In this document: one piece after another, positions 33,946 to 42,889 of the stretch
Layout: each line of letters begins with the position of its first letter
How positions within the stretch are numbered: position 1 is the stretch's first letter
Assembly (NCBI GenBank): GCA_020061705.1
Contig: JAGUXT010000005.1
Coordinates: 1 to 45,446 of the forward strand
Origin: Halothiobacillus sp.
Lineage (GTDB): Bacteria > Pseudomonadota > Gammaproteobacteria > Halothiobacillales > Halothiobacillaceae
Direction: 5' to 3'
Length of the DNA stretch: 45,446 bases
Translations under genes and position numbers: made by a program
The notes under the pieces: model-generated
The model's database searches: none
What the model saw: only the letters and a program-made list of their open reading frames with translations
Told to the model about the DNA's origin: nothing

Positions 33946-36196
33946 TTTCCGGATTTCACTTCGTGCTGCAGCCTTTTTCTTGCTGCCCACATGTCCGGTT
34001 CTGGGCGCCAACAACTTCACCCTATGCCCACCGTTTGCCCCCGAATTGCCTGATTTACCCGCGTTGGGCATCAACACCCCAGCGCAGGCCGAAGCCGACC
34101 GTGGGCGCTATGACGGCAAGCTCGCCACACTCAAGGGCGCCGCACAGTTGCAATATGCCGACCAGCGTCTGTTGGCTGAACGCATTGATTACACCCTAAG
34201 CCCTGAGAACATTGAAGCCCAAGGCGCACTGCGTTATTGGGATAGCACGCGTATCCTGTTTGCCGAACGTGGCGTGTTCCAGCCCAGCCTTGAACAAGGC
34301 CAGGCTGAAAATGTGCGCTTCTGGCTGCCGGCACCGCACCTATCCGGCACAAGCGAGCAGGTTACGCGACTCAATGCCCAGCAAGACCAACTCAAGCGCG
34401 TCAGCTTAAGCAGTTGCCCCGAACCCCAAGCGGGGGAAGTGCGCGATTGGACGCTGAATGCAGCGCAAGTTGACCTCAACCACAGTACAGGGCGCGGCGT
34501 GGCGCGTGATGCCTGGCTGAATTTCAAGGGTGTACCCCTGATGTACGCCCCCTATTTTGATTTTCCGCTGGACGACCGTCGCGCCAGTGGCTTCCTCTAT
34601 CCCAGTGTCAACTACAACAGCCAGGTCGGAGCCAGCGTCACCGTACCCTATTACTGGAACATCGCCCCGGATAAGGATGCCACCTTCACTCTGCGCCCGA
34701 TGACCCAGCGCGGCGTCATGCTGGGTGCAGAATACCGCCAGCTCTGGCAGGACGGGCGTGGCAGCCTGCGCGGCGACTGGTTGCCGAATGACAACGACAC
34801 CGGCGAGTCGCGCTACCTGTATGACATTCAAGCGCAGCACCGCCTTGACGCCTGGGATAGCTCGCTGGCCGTTCGCCGTGTGTCCGACATCAACTACATG
34901 CGTGACTTCGGCTCCTACTCCACGCTCAGCAACACCGCCTATCTTGAGTCGCATCTCAGCGCGAACCGCACGTTCAATAGCTCAATCAACGAGCAAGCCG
35001 GTCAATGGAATCTCTCGCTGCTGGCACAGGAATATCAAAACCTGAGTTTCAGCGTGAATGGCGCAAGTCTGCCCTACAAGCGTATGCCGCAAGTGCTGCT
35101 GTCCGGTGAGCAGGCGCTGGGGCCATTGCGCCTGAACCTGTTGACGGAAGCCGTGCGTTTTCAGAGCGAGTACGCCAACAACCCGGAAGGCGAGCGCTAC
35201 GCCATCATTCCTACACTCTCGCTGCCACTGGGCGAGCGTTGGTACAGCATTACACCGAGCGTCGGCCTGACCAGCCTGCAGTACCAACTTGATACAACGA
35301 ACACCGCAGCACAAAACCCCTCGCAAAACATCCCCGTCAGCAGTGTGGATGCGCGCTTTTTCTTTGACCGGTACGGCGAGCACTTCAACCAGCAACTTGA
35401 GCCGCGCCTGTACTACCTCTACGTGCCTTACCACGAGCAAAACGCGCCGCTGTTCGACACCGATTTACCGCTGCCCAGCCTGTCGCGCCTGTTCAGCTCC
35501 AACCGTTTTATTGGCCGTGACCGCCAAGGCGATGCCAACGCGCTTAGCTATGCCCTGACTTGGCGCGCCCTTGATGCCAAGGAAGGCTATGAACGCCTGA
35601 GCTTCGGCCTCGGCCAGCAATACCGTTTCAGCGAAGAGCGCGTCACGCTCAACCCCGGCGACCCTGTCACGCCGCGTGGCGCAGGTGAAACCATTGCCGA
35701 ACTCAACGCAGGTATTAGCCGCGAATGGAGCACACGCATCACTGCCTCCGAAAGTCAGACGTATGCCGTTTTAAGTTACCGCCCGCTGCAACCTGCCTCG
35801 TTAGACCCGCTGTCACATCAACAGCACGCCATTAATCTGTACTATGGCAATCAAGCCGAAATCTCTGGTTTGCCCAGCGTGAACCAACTCGGTGTGTCCT
35901 TTGTTTGGCCACTGAGTCGCCAATGGCAAATCCTTGGCAATGTTGCGCAAGACCTGGATGCAGAAAAGCCCGTACAACTCCTTGCCGGCCTGGCCTATGA
36001 AAGCTGCTGCTGGCGGGTCAAATTCGGCGCCGAATACTACGCCATCAGCAACCCGAACCCCGACATCGTTGAATACTCCACCTCGGCGCTGTTGCAATTT
36101 GAACTCAAGGGTTTAGGTAGCGCAGGCTCACAGGCTGACCGACGCTTTGAACGTGCTATTCTTGGCTACCAGCCGGATAGTCCATCCCGGTTCTAG
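33920..36196 (+). CDS. lptD: LPS-assembly outer-membrane protein LptD
   Basis: Outer-membrane barrel that, with LptE, places lipopolysaccharide in the outer leaflet. The 758-residue protein has a signal peptide (hydrophobic AAAFFLLPTCPVLGA), an OstA/LptA-like jellyroll (about 55-170) and the C-terminal barrel. The four disulfide cysteines of the family are visible at C36, C166, C696 and C697, which supports full function. No ATG fits the N-terminus: the frame opens with GTG at 33920, 33929 or 33938. All are in a CACAGAG-type repeat and none has a good ribosome-binding site, so the exact start is open. First of lptD-surA-pdxA-rsmA, the usual gammaproteobacterial order. Confidence 0.92.
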   Translation: MGSVTSVTTFRISLRAAAFFLLPTCPVLGANNFTLCPPFAPELPDLPALGINTPAQAEADRGRYDGKLATLKGAAQLQYADQRLLAERIDYTLSPENIEAQGALRYWDSTRILFAERGVFQPSLEQGQAENVRFWLPAPHLSGTSEQVTRLNAQQDQLKRVSLSSCPEPQAGEVRDWTLNAAQVDLNHSTGRGVARDAWLNFKGVPLMYAPYFDFPLDDRRASGFLYPSVNYNSQVGASVTVPYYWNIAPDKDATFTLRPMTQRGVMLGAEYRQLWQDGRGSLRGDWLPNDNDTGESRYLYDIQAQHRLDAWDSSLAVRRVSDINYMRDFGSYSTLSNTAYLESHLSANRTFNSSINEQAGQWNLSLLAQEYQNLSFSVNGASLPYKRMPQVLLSGEQALGPLRLNLLTEAVRFQSEYANNPEGERYAIIPTLSLPLGERWYSITPSVGLTSLQYQLDTTNTAAQNPSQNIPVSSVDARFFFDRYGEHFNQQLEPRLYYLYVPYHEQNAPLFDTDLPLPSLSRLFSSNRFIGRDRQGDANALSYALTWRALDAKEGYERLSFGLGQQYRFSEERVTLNPGDPVTPRGAGETIAELNAGISREWSTRITASESQTYAVLSYRPLQPASLDPLSHQQHAINLYYGNQAEISGLPSVNQLGVSFVWPLSRQWQILGNVAQDLDAEKPVQLLAGLAYESCCWRVKFGAEYYAISNPNPDIVEYSTSALLQFELKGLGSAGSQADRRFERAILGYQPDSPSRF

Positions 36197-36255
36197 GCCT
36201 GCAAAACACAATCCAATCGCATTCTTACCTCATTTTTACTTTGGCGGTCGCCCAC

Positions 36256-37686
36256 ATGCCTCGTTTAACACTCAGCATCACCACCCTACTTCTAAGTCTT
36301 GCCAGCGCGCACGCCCTCGCAGCCGAAGCAGTCACAACCCCCGTCAAGGCACAGGCCAAAGCGACCACAAAAGCCGCCGGCAGCCCGGTGGTAGCAGCAC
36401 CCGCGAGTACTGCCCCGGTCGCACTGGATCGCATCGTGGCCATTGTCAACGATGATGTCATTACCGAGCGCGAGCTGTTGCGTCAAATGGCCTTGATTAG
36501 CAACCAGTTGCGCGCCAACAAGCGTCCACTGCCGCCAACCGACGTACTGCTTCCCCAAGTGCTCGACCAGATGGTCACGCAATTGGCCGAATTGCAGATT
36601 GCCAAGCGCGCAGGCGTAACCGTCGATGATCTCTCGCTTGATAACACCCTGCGCGGCATTGCCAGCGACAACGGCATGAGCGTGGAGCAATTCCGCGAGG
36701 CACTCGCCAAGGAAGGTACCAGCTGGGGTGACTTCCGTGAACAGATTCGTCGTGAGATCACTATCAATCGCGTGCAAAAACGCGAAGTGATTGATCGCAT
36801 TCAAATTTCCGACAAGGAGATCGACGATGCCATGAATGTAAAACGCGGTCAGCAAAAAACCGGCCAAGCCAACATGGAATACCATGTGCGCCAGATTTTG
36901 ATTGCCTTGCCGGAATCAGCCACCCCCGAAGATATCGCCAAGGCACGCAGCAAGGCTGAAAACACCTTGCAAGCCCTGCGTGCAGGGGGTGATTTTGCAG
37001 CCATGGCCGCCAGCGTCTCCGGCGCACGCGATGCGCTGGAAGGGGGGGATCTTGGTTGGCGCAGCGCAGAGAATCTGCCAAGCATTTACACTGAAGCCGT
37101 CATGGCCATGCAGCCCGGACAAATCTCTGAGCTTATTCGCAGCCCCAGTGGTTTTCATATTGTTCAACTTGAAGAAACGCGCGGTGCTTCGGCCAGTGCG
37201 GCCAACACGCAAGACGTAAAACTCATCGAAACCCACGCGCGCCACATCCTGATTCAAACCAGCGATGTGGTGAATGATGACGAGGCGCGTCGCCGCCTTG
37301 AAGATATTCGCCAGCGCCTCACCAAAGGCGAAGAGTTCGCAGTTCTGGCGAAAACCTATTCCAACGATAAAGGTTCCGCCGAACGCGGGGGCGATCTCGG
37401 CTGGGCACGCCCCGGCATGATGGTTGAAGAATTCGAGCGCGTCATGAACAGCACCCCGAAGGGGCAGGTCAGCGCCCCCTTCCGCAGCCAGTTTGGCTGG
37501 CACATTCTGGAAGTGCTGGAAACTCGCGATGCCAGCGGCAATGTCGAATTCCTGCGCCAGAAAACCCGAGAAGGACTCACCCGCCGTCGTGCTGAAGAAG
37601 AACTGGAGCGCTGGCAGCGCCGCATCCGCGACGAAGCCTATGTGGAAATTCTGCTGGGTGCTGCGCCTGCTCCCGCCAAACCATGA
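36256..37686 (+). CDS. surA: Periplasmic chaperone and prolyl isomerase SurA
   Basis: Escorts unfolded outer-membrane proteins, including LptD, to the Bam complex. The 476 residues have a signal peptide ending near AHALA (about residue 24) and a linker rich in Ala/Thr/Lys. The N-terminal chaperone domain follows, then two parvulin (PpiC) domains at about 203-300 and 322-425, with [10 protein letters not shown] and [10 protein letters not shown] as their opening strands, and a C-terminal helix. The ATG at 36256 is used rather than the TTG at 36241. The stop overlaps the pdxA start (ATGA). Confidence 0.95.
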   Translation: MPRLTLSITTLLLSLASAHALAAEAVTTPVKAQAKATTKAAGSPVVAAPASTAPVALDRIVAIVNDDVITERELLRQMALISNQLRANKRPLPPTDVLLPQVLDQMVTQLAELQIAKRAGVTVDDLSLDNTLRGIASDNGMSVEQFREALAKEGTSWGDFREQIRREITINRVQKREVIDRIQISDKEIDDAMNVKRGQQKTGQANMEYHVRQILIALPESATPEDIAKARSKAENTLQALRAGGDFAAMAASVSGARDALEGGDLGWRSAENLPSIYTEAVMAMQPGQISELIRSPSGFHIVQLEETRGASASAANTQDVKLIETHARHILIQTSDVVNDDEARRRLEDIRQRLTKGEEFAVLAKTYSNDKGSAERGGDLGWARPGMMVEEFERVMNSTPKGQVSAPFRSQFGWHILEVLETRDASGNVEFLRQKTREGLTRRRAEEELERWQRRIRDEAYVEILLGAAPAPAKP

Positions 37687-38708
37687 TCCCGACCACAGGC
37701 GAGACTCGGCCTATAAAGTTCGCGCTCACCCCTGGTGAGCCAGCGGGCATCGGTCCGGATCTCGTCATCCAACTCGCACAAAAAGCACTGCCCATCGAGC
37801 CGGTGATATTTGCCGATCCTGAGCTTTTAAAGGCTCGGGCACAGCAGCTTGGCCTGCCCCTGCGTCTGGTTGCACATGATCATCACCGCCCCGCGCGCCC
37901 CTCCAATGCGGGCGAACTTACGATCTATCCCGTGCCCCTGCGCTCGCCGGCGCACCCCGGCCGGCTTGATACCGCCAATGCGGCGTATGTGCTGGATACC
38001 CTGCGCATAGCCACACGTGCCTGCCTTTCGGGCGAGCTGGCTGCCCTGGTTACTGGCCCAGTGCACAAGGGCATTATCAACGAAGCGGGTATCCCGTTTA
38101 GCGGGCACACTGAGTTTTTGGCTGAACTCTGCACTTCTGAGGGCGATGAGACCCTGCTGCCTGTCATGATGCTGGCTGCAGGTCATTTGCGCGTAGCCCT
38201 CGCAACCACACATCTTCCTTTGCGTACTGTTGCCGATGCCATCAATGCCCCTCTAATTACTCGCGTCTGCCGCATTCTCGACCACGACCTGCGCACACGC
38301 TTCGGCATTGCCGCACCGCGCATTCTGGTGGCCGGACTCAACCCCCACGCGGGAGAAGGCGGGCACCTTGGCCGCGAAGAAATCGAAATCATCGAACCGG
38401 TGCTTGAGGCTCTGCGCGCACAAGGCTTGAATCTTATCGGCCCGCTCCCTGCGGACACGCTGTTTACCCGCGAGCGCGTACAGCAGGCTGATGCCGTACT
38501 TGCCATGTACCACGACCAAGGCCTGCCTGTGCTCAAGTACGCAGGCTTTGGCGAAGCGGTGAATATTACCCTTGGCCTACCGCTGATTCGCGCCTCGGTC
38601 GATCACGGCACCGCTCTCGACCTCGCCGGCACGGGTCGCGCCCATATTGGCAGCCTGCAGCACGCCGTCATCATGGCACACACTATGGCACAGCAGACAC
38701 CCACATGA
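37683..38708 (+). CDS. pdxA: 4-hydroxythreonine-4-phosphate dehydrogenase
   Basis: NAD-dependent step of DXP-dependent pyridoxal phosphate synthesis. The 341 residues include the family marks [35 protein letters not shown] (with metal-ligand His), [15 protein letters not shown] and [14 protein letters not shown]. It overlaps surA by 4 bp upstream and rsmA by 4 bp downstream, so all three are translationally coupled. No other pdx genes are in the window. Confidence 0.96.
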   Translation: MIPTTGETRPIKFALTPGEPAGIGPDLVIQLAQKALPIEPVIFADPELLKARAQQLGLPLRLVAHDHHRPARPSNAGELTIYPVPLRSPAHPGRLDTANAAYVLDTLRIATRACLSGELAALVTGPVHKGIINEAGIPFSGHTEFLAELCTSEGDETLLPVMMLAAGHLRVALATTHLPLRTVADAINAPLITRVCRILDHDLRTRFGIAAPRILVAGLNPHAGEGGHLGREEIEIIEPVLEALRAQGLNLIGPLPADTLFTRERVQQADAVLAMYHDQGLPVLKYAGFGEAVNITLGLPLIRASVDHGTALDLAGTGRAHIGSLQHAVIMAHTMAQQTPT

Positions 38709-39523
38709 ACTCCAACACCAATCACATCCCGCGCAAACGCTTTGGCCAACACTTTCTGCACGATCAAGGCGTGATTGGGCGCATTGTCGACGCGATTGCC
38801 CCACAACCCATGAGCGTCTCCGGAGAGCGCCTCGTGGAAATTGGCCCCGGCCTGGGTGCATTGACCCTGCCCGTGCTGGCGCGTTGCCAACAGCTCGACG
38901 TGGTCGAACTGGATCGGGATGTCATTCCACTGCTCATCGCTGCCGCTCAAGGCAAGGGCGAGATCATTGTGCATCAGGCCGATGCGCTGCAGTTTGATTT
39001 TGCCAGCCTGTCGCAATACGGCGAAAAACTGCGCGTGATCGGCAATTTGCCCTACAACATCTCCACACCGCTGATGTTTCATTTATTTGAGCAGCGCTTG
39101 GGCGACTCGCCACTGATTAGCGACATGACCTTCATGCTGCAGCTCGAAGTCTGTGAACGCCTCGTCGCCCCGCCCAACAGCGAGCACTACGGCCGCTTGT
39201 CGATCATGGCACAGTACCATGCCGACATTGAATTCTTATTCCATGTCGGCCCCGAAGCCTTCGACCCGCCCCCCAAGGTGGATTCAGGCATCGTGCGCCT
39301 CACGCCCTACACCACACCACCGGTGGACGTGGGCGATCATGCCTTGTTCTCGCTCATGGTGTCGCGCGCCTTCAATATGCGCCGCAAAACCCTGCGCAAT
39401 GGACTCAAAGGGCTGGTGGACGACGCGGGCTTTGAGGCGGCGGGTATTGACCCGGTGCGCCGCGCAGAAACCCTGAGCTTGCATGAGTTTGCGACACTAA
39501 GCCGACTCGCCAAACCCGCCTAG
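38705..39523 (+). CDS. rsmA: 16S rRNA (adenine1518/1519-N6)-dimethyltransferase
   Basis: KsgA/RsmA dimethylates two adjacent adenines near the 3' end of 16S rRNA, a late check in small-subunit assembly. The 272 residues contain KRFGQHFL at the N-terminus, SAM-binding motif [10 protein letters not shown], and the catalytic NLPYN (in [12 protein letters not shown]). The C-terminal helical domain ends [14 protein letters not shown]. It starts in the pdxA stop (ATGA) and is followed after 13 bp by pgl. Confidence 0.96.
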   Translation: MNSNTNHIPRKRFGQHFLHDQGVIGRIVDAIAPQPMSVSGERLVEIGPGLGALTLPVLARCQQLDVVELDRDVIPLLIAAAQGKGEIIVHQADALQFDFASLSQYGEKLRVIGNLPYNISTPLMFHLFEQRLGDSPLISDMTFMLQLEVCERLVAPPNSEHYGRLSIMAQYHADIEFLFHVGPEAFDPPPKVDSGIVRLTPYTTPPVDVGDHALFSLMVSRAFNMRRKTLRNGLKGLVDDAGFEAAGIDPVRRAETLSLHEFATLSRLAKPA

Positions 39524-39536
39524 CACGAGGCCATCC

Positions 39537-40268
39537 ATGCAACACATCCACCCCGACATTTCAGCTCTTACCGCCACCGTCGCGCAGCGATGGCTCACGT
39601 TGGCCGAGCAAGCTATTGCGCAGCGCGGACGCTTTACCGTCGCACTATCCGGAGGACGCACGCCGCGTGCGCTGTACACCTTGCTCGCCAGCCCTGCGTG
39701 GCGTGAGCGCATGCCATGGGCACAGACTGAGCTGTACCTTGGGGACGAGCGCTGCGTGCCCGCCAACCATCCCGACAGCAATGCGCGCATGGTGCATGAA
39801 ACCTTGCTCGATCAGCTTGCCAAACCGCCGGTGTTCTTTCCGATGGTCGACCACCCGGATCAGCCCGCTCAAGATGCCGCACATTATGCGCAACTTCTGC
39901 GTGAGCGTTTGACCGAAGATGAGACCTACGCCCCGCCCTGTTTCGATTTGGTACTTTTGGGCATGGGCGCAGATGGGCATTTCGCTTCACTTTTTCCAGG
40001 AACCAGCGCCGTTGAGGATCGCGAAAGTCTGGTGCTCCCCGTCTGGGTGGACGCATTGAACGCGTGGCGCATCTCACTGGGACGGCGCGTGATTGCTGCA
40101 GCAAGACAACGCATTGTGCTGGTCACTGGTGAGGATAAACGCGCCACCCTGGATGAAATCATCCACAACCCGCTCTCAACCAAGCCGATTGCCCGCTTGC
40201 AGCGGCAAACCGAACTTGAGTGGCATATTGACTCTGCGGCATCGATTCAACCCGATAGGCAAACCTGA
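39537..40268 (+). CDS. pgl: 6-phosphogluconolactonase
   Basis: Hydrolyses 6-phosphogluconolactone in the oxidative pentose phosphate or Entner-Doudoroff route. The 243 residues belong to the DevB/SOL type: VALSGGRTPRALYTLL, the ELYLGDERCVP motif and LLGMGADGHFASLFPG are all present. GAGG lies 6 bases before the ATG. Its insertion between rsmA and apaG is not the common enteric layout, and zwf is not in the window, so the pathway partner sits elsewhere. Confidence 0.92.
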   Translation: MQHIHPDISALTATVAQRWLTLAEQAIAQRGRFTVALSGGRTPRALYTLLASPAWRERMPWAQTELYLGDERCVPANHPDSNARMVHETLLDQLAKPPVFFPMVDHPDQPAQDAAHYAQLLRERLTEDETYAPPCFDLVLLGMGADGHFASLFPGTSAVEDRESLVLPVWVDALNAWRISLGRRVIAAARQRIVLVTGEDKRATLDEIIHNPLSTKPIARLQRQTELEWHIDSAASIQPDRQT

Positions 40269-40283
40269 TTGACAAAGCAGGCC

Positions 40284-40658
40284 ATGAAGAACTCTGACAT
40301 TGAAATAACCGCCATTCCGACCTTTCTTGAGGAGCATTCCGATGCGGCGCAAAACCGCTTCGTCTTTGCCTACACCATTACCTTGCGTAATCGTGGCCAC
40401 GAGGCGGCGCGCCTTATTGAGCGCCACTGGGTCATCACCCATGCCGACGGGCAAACCGAGGTCGTACGTGGCCCCGGCGTAGTCGGCGAACAGCCCTTAC
40501 TCGAGCCTGGTGAGAGCTACACTTATTCAAGCGGCGCGGTGATTCCTACACCGGTGGGCACCATGCAGGGCGACTACCTGTTTGTGCGCGCGAATGGCGA
40601 GCGCTTTACCGTAGACATCCCCAGCTTTACGTTATCCATTCCGCGCGTACTGCATTAG
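40284..40658 (+). CDS. apaG: ApaG
   Basis: A 124-residue fibronectin-III-like beta-sandwich protein of the ApaG family. Signatures are FVFAYTITLRNRG, ARLIERHWVITHADG and the glycine-rich VRGPGVVGEQPLLEPGESYTYSSG. The family name comes from its neighbour apaH, and the biochemical role is not settled. The ATG at 40284 is preceded by AGCAGG; a TTG at 40269 immediately after the pgl stop would add five residues. The gene lies in the rsmA-apaG-apaH cluster, interrupted here by pgl and a methyltransferase. Confidence 0.93.
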   Translation: MKNSDIEITAIPTFLEEHSDAAQNRFVFAYTITLRNRGHEAARLIERHWVITHADGQTEVVRGPGVVGEQPLLEPGESYTYSSGAVIPTPVGTMQGDYLFVRANGERFTVDIPSFTLSIPRVLH

Positions 40659-40668
40659 AGCTGCAGCC

Positions 40669-41301
40669 ATGTTAACCAAGCAGCCGAGCACCAAGCCCTT
40701 ACGCTACGCGTATACGCTTTGGTCACCTTTTTATGATGTGCTGCTTGGTGCGTCCGCAATACAGAAGGCGCGCCGCAATAGCCTGGCGTTACTGGATGAC
40801 TGGCTGGACAAAAGTGTACTTATCACAGGTATTGGCACGGGCTTGGACATTCCCTTGCTGCCCCGCGAGGCGATCTACACTGGCATCGACATAACACCGG
40901 CAATGTTGGATCGCGCACGTTGCTGTGCGCAAAAAAGCGATGCGCGGATTGAACTCCTAACAGGCAATGCGATGCAGTTGGACTTTGCCGACGAAACCTT
41001 TGACCGGGTTGTCCTGCACCTGATTCTTGCCGTCGTACCCGACCCACTCAGCGCGCTCTCCGAGGCAGCTCGTGTTCTCAAACCTGGCGGAGACATCCTG
41101 ATTCTGGACAAGTTTTTGCGACTGGGTCAAATCGCCCCCTTGCGCCGTGCCCTGAGTATCCTGACACGCAATCTCGCCACTCGCACTGATGTGGTGTTTG
41201 AAGACATACTCGCGCCATGTGACAACCTTAAAGTGATTCTCGACCAACCCGCGCTCTTCCGTGGCTGGTTTCGTCACATTGTATTGCGCAAAAATTTTTA
41301 G
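40669..41301 (+). CDS. Class I SAM-dependent methyltransferase
   Basis: A 210-residue Rossmann-fold methyltransferase. SAM-binding motif I is ITGIGTGLDIPLL (about 51-63), motif II includes YTGIDITPAML, and the Methyltransf_11 layout continues with FDRVVLHLILAVVPDP and RVLKPGGDILILDKF. The nearest named relatives are UbiE/PmtA-like lipid or quinone methyltransferases, but the substrate is not evident. The stop codon TAG (41299-41301) is formed at the left edge of a fold-back element: T and A of the flank plus the first G of the element. The original C-terminus may have been longer or different. Confidence 0.8.
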   Translation: MLTKQPSTKPLRYAYTLWSPFYDVLLGASAIQKARRNSLALLDDWLDKSVLITGIGTGLDIPLLPREAIYTGIDITPAMLDRARCCAQKSDARIELLTGNAMQLDFADETFDRVVLHLILAVVPDPLSALSEAARVLKPGGDILILDKFLRLGQIAPLRRALSILTRNLATRTDVVFEDILAPCDNLKVILDQPALFRGWFRHIVLRKNF

Positions 41302-41402
41302 GACTTACGCAAAAGTGTTCCAGCAAGGCAAAGCGCCGAAGACAGTACACCGAGTACGGCGAGGTGCTTGAACGCCGCTGGGGCGGTTTTGCGTAAGTCC
41401 TA
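41299..41402. repeat. 102-bp fold-back element, copy C (best preserved)
   Basis: The left end TAGGACTTACGCAAAAG and right end CGGTTTTGCGTAAGTCCTA form an essentially perfect terminal inverted repeat of 15-17 bases. Inside are CCAGC/GCTGG, CGCC/GGCG and a central GTAC-ACCGA-GTAC tip. It is flanked on both sides by TA. It lies between the methyltransferase and apaH, and its left edge supplies a stop codon. Confidence 0.9.
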
Positions 41403-41430
41403 ATTCTGTCATCTCAACGGGATAGCCCAC

Positions 41431-42276
41431 ATGCCTACTTACGTCATCGGTGACCTGCAAGGTTGCCTCGACCCACTCAAACGCCTGCTTGATCAAATTC
41501 AATTCAACTCCGCCAAGGATACGCTTTGGTTTGTTGGCGATATTGTCAATCGCGGACCACAGTCACTGGAAACGCTGCGCTATGTACGTGACCTTACGGA
41601 GTCCTCCATCACTGTACTCGGCAATCACGATCTGCATCTGCTTGCCGTTGCCTTCACCGGCAAGAAAAGCAAAGGCAAAGATACCTTGGGTGACATTCTC
41701 CAGGCGCCCGATCGAGATGAGTTATTGGACTGGTTACGCAAGCGCCCGCTGGTGCACCATGATGCCAAACTGGCTGCACTCCTCGTGCACGCGGGCATAC
41801 CACCCACATGGGGTATTCAAGAAAGCTTGGCGCATGCCAATGAAGTGCAGCAAGTTTTGAGCGGCGACAGTGCCAGCGAGCTACTGAGCATGATGTACAA
41901 CGACCAGCCTGACCTCTGGCGCGATGATCTTAGTGAAAGCGAGCGTCTGATCTACAGCATCAACGCCTTCACTCGAATGCGGTACTTCAAAGCTGATGGG
42001 CGCATGGAGTTCAAAAACAAGGGCACGCCAAAACTCGCGCCTGCCAACCTGACGCCGTGGTTCGATATTCCACGCCAACCACTAGGCGCGCGCATATTCT
42101 TTGGACATTGGTCAACGCTGGGACTGATTCGCCTGCCAAACCACGCCGTGGAGGCGCTAGCCATGAACTCGGGTTGTTTATGGGGCGGGCGCCTAACAAC
42201 CATCCGTGCCGATGACCCTGAGTTACCCATGTATTCCGTGCCTTGTGCAGAAGCATCAAAACCCGGGCTAGAGTAA
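41431..42276 (+). CDS. apaH: Diadenosine tetraphosphatase (symmetrical)
   Basis: Splits Ap4A and relatives symmetrically to ADP and, in E. coli, removes Np4 caps from RNA. It thus complements RppH at 13913. The 281 residues carry the metallophosphatase motifs GDLQG (7-11), GDIVNRGP, GNHDLHLLAVA and the later HAGIPPTW and FGHWSTLG. GGGATAG precedes the ATG. It is separated from the upstream genes by fold-back copy C and followed by copy D. Confidence 0.96.
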   Translation: MPTYVIGDLQGCLDPLKRLLDQIQFNSAKDTLWFVGDIVNRGPQSLETLRYVRDLTESSITVLGNHDLHLLAVAFTGKKSKGKDTLGDILQAPDRDELLDWLRKRPLVHHDAKLAALLVHAGIPPTWGIQESLAHANEVQQVLSGDSASELLSMMYNDQPDLWRDDLSESERLIYSINAFTRMRYFKADGRMEFKNKGTPKLAPANLTPWFDIPRQPLGARIFFGHWSTLGLIRLPNHAVEALAMNSGCLWGGRLTTIRADDPELPMYSVPCAEASKPGLE

Positions 42277-42287
42277 AAAAGGCATAT

Positions 42288-42395
42288 AGGACTGAACCAA
42301 AAGCGCTCCAGCAAGGGAAAACGGCGAAAGCAGTATAACCAACCGGGTACGGCAAGGTGCCTGAACGTCGCTGTGACGGATTTGCGTAAGTCCTA
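42288..42395. repeat. 102-bp fold-back element, copy D (diverged)
   Basis: Left end TAGGACTGAACCAAAAGCGC (substituted in the terminal repeat) and right end GGATTTGCGTAAGTCCTA (intact); TA on both sides. The interior is recognisable by CTCCAGCAAGG, GGGTACGGCAAGGTGC and CTGAACGTCGCTG, with a longer tip. It lies between convergent apaH and rplQ, just before the rplQ terminator. Confidence 0.8.
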
Positions 42396-42399
42396 ACAT

Positions 42400-42422
42400 A
42401 AAAAAACCGGGAAAACCCCGGT
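42400..42422 (-). terminator. Intrinsic terminator of the alpha ribosomal operon
   Basis: On the minus strand ACCGGG pairs with CCCGGT around a GTTTT loop and is followed by seven T residues. A textbook rho-independent terminator 35 bp after the rplQ stop. Confidence 0.9.
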
Positions 42423-42456
42423 ATATCTTATTCCAACTCAAGATGAGCGCTGAATA

Positions 42457-42840
42457 TTACTCAGCAGCAACATCTGGCGCATTGGGGCGGTCAACCAACT
42501 CGACATAGGCCATAGGCGCATTGTCTCCCGGACGGTAGCCACAACGCATGATGCGAATATAACCACCTGGACGGGTTTTAAAGCGTGGACCCAAATCGGT
42601 AAACAACTTGGCGACAATGGACTCATCGCGCGTTTGGGCAAAAGCCGAACGACGGTGAGCTACGCTGTCATCCTTGCCCAGGGTAATGAGCGGCTCGGCC
42701 AAACGACGCAGCTCCTTAGCCTTAGGGACAGTGGTACGAATGATTTCGTGCAAAAAAAGCGAATTGGTCATGTTCCGCAGCATAAGCTTGCGGTGCGAGC
42801 TATCACGACTCAGCTGACGACCGATATTACGATGACGCAT
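42457..42840 (-). CDS. rplQ: Ribosomal protein L17
   Basis: Large-subunit protein near the peptide exit tunnel. The 127 residues open [24 protein letters not shown], the family signature, and continue with [21 protein letters not shown] and [34 protein letters not shown] is 6 bases before the ATG. Last gene of the operon. The 44-bp gap to rpoA holds a strong hairpin that overlaps the rpoA stop. Confidence 0.97.
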   Translation of the reverse strand: MRHRNIGRQLSRDSSHRKLMLRNMTNSLFLHEIIRTTVPKAKELRRLAEPLITLGKDDSVAHRRSAFAQTRDESIVAKLFTDLGPRFKTRPGGYIRIMRCGYRPGDNAPMAYVELVDRPNAPDVAAE

Positions 42841-42865
42841 AGTAACGTTCCTTAAACTTGCCCTA

Positions 42866-42889
42866 CCTGATTAGACAATGCTAATCAGG
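42866..42889 (-). promoter_or_regulatory. Intercistronic hairpin at the rpoA stop
   Basis: CCTGATTAG and CTAATCAGG form a perfect 9-bp stem with a 6-base loop. The rpoA stop codon lies inside one arm and the rplQ start is 26 bp further on. No T-tract follows on the minus strand, so it is not an intrinsic terminator. It could stabilise or process the mRNA between the two cistrons. Confidence 0.55.

Noticed and set aside
42866-42889. Terminator between rpoA and rplQ
   Set aside because: Lacks a T-tract, and rplQ is normally cotranscribed.
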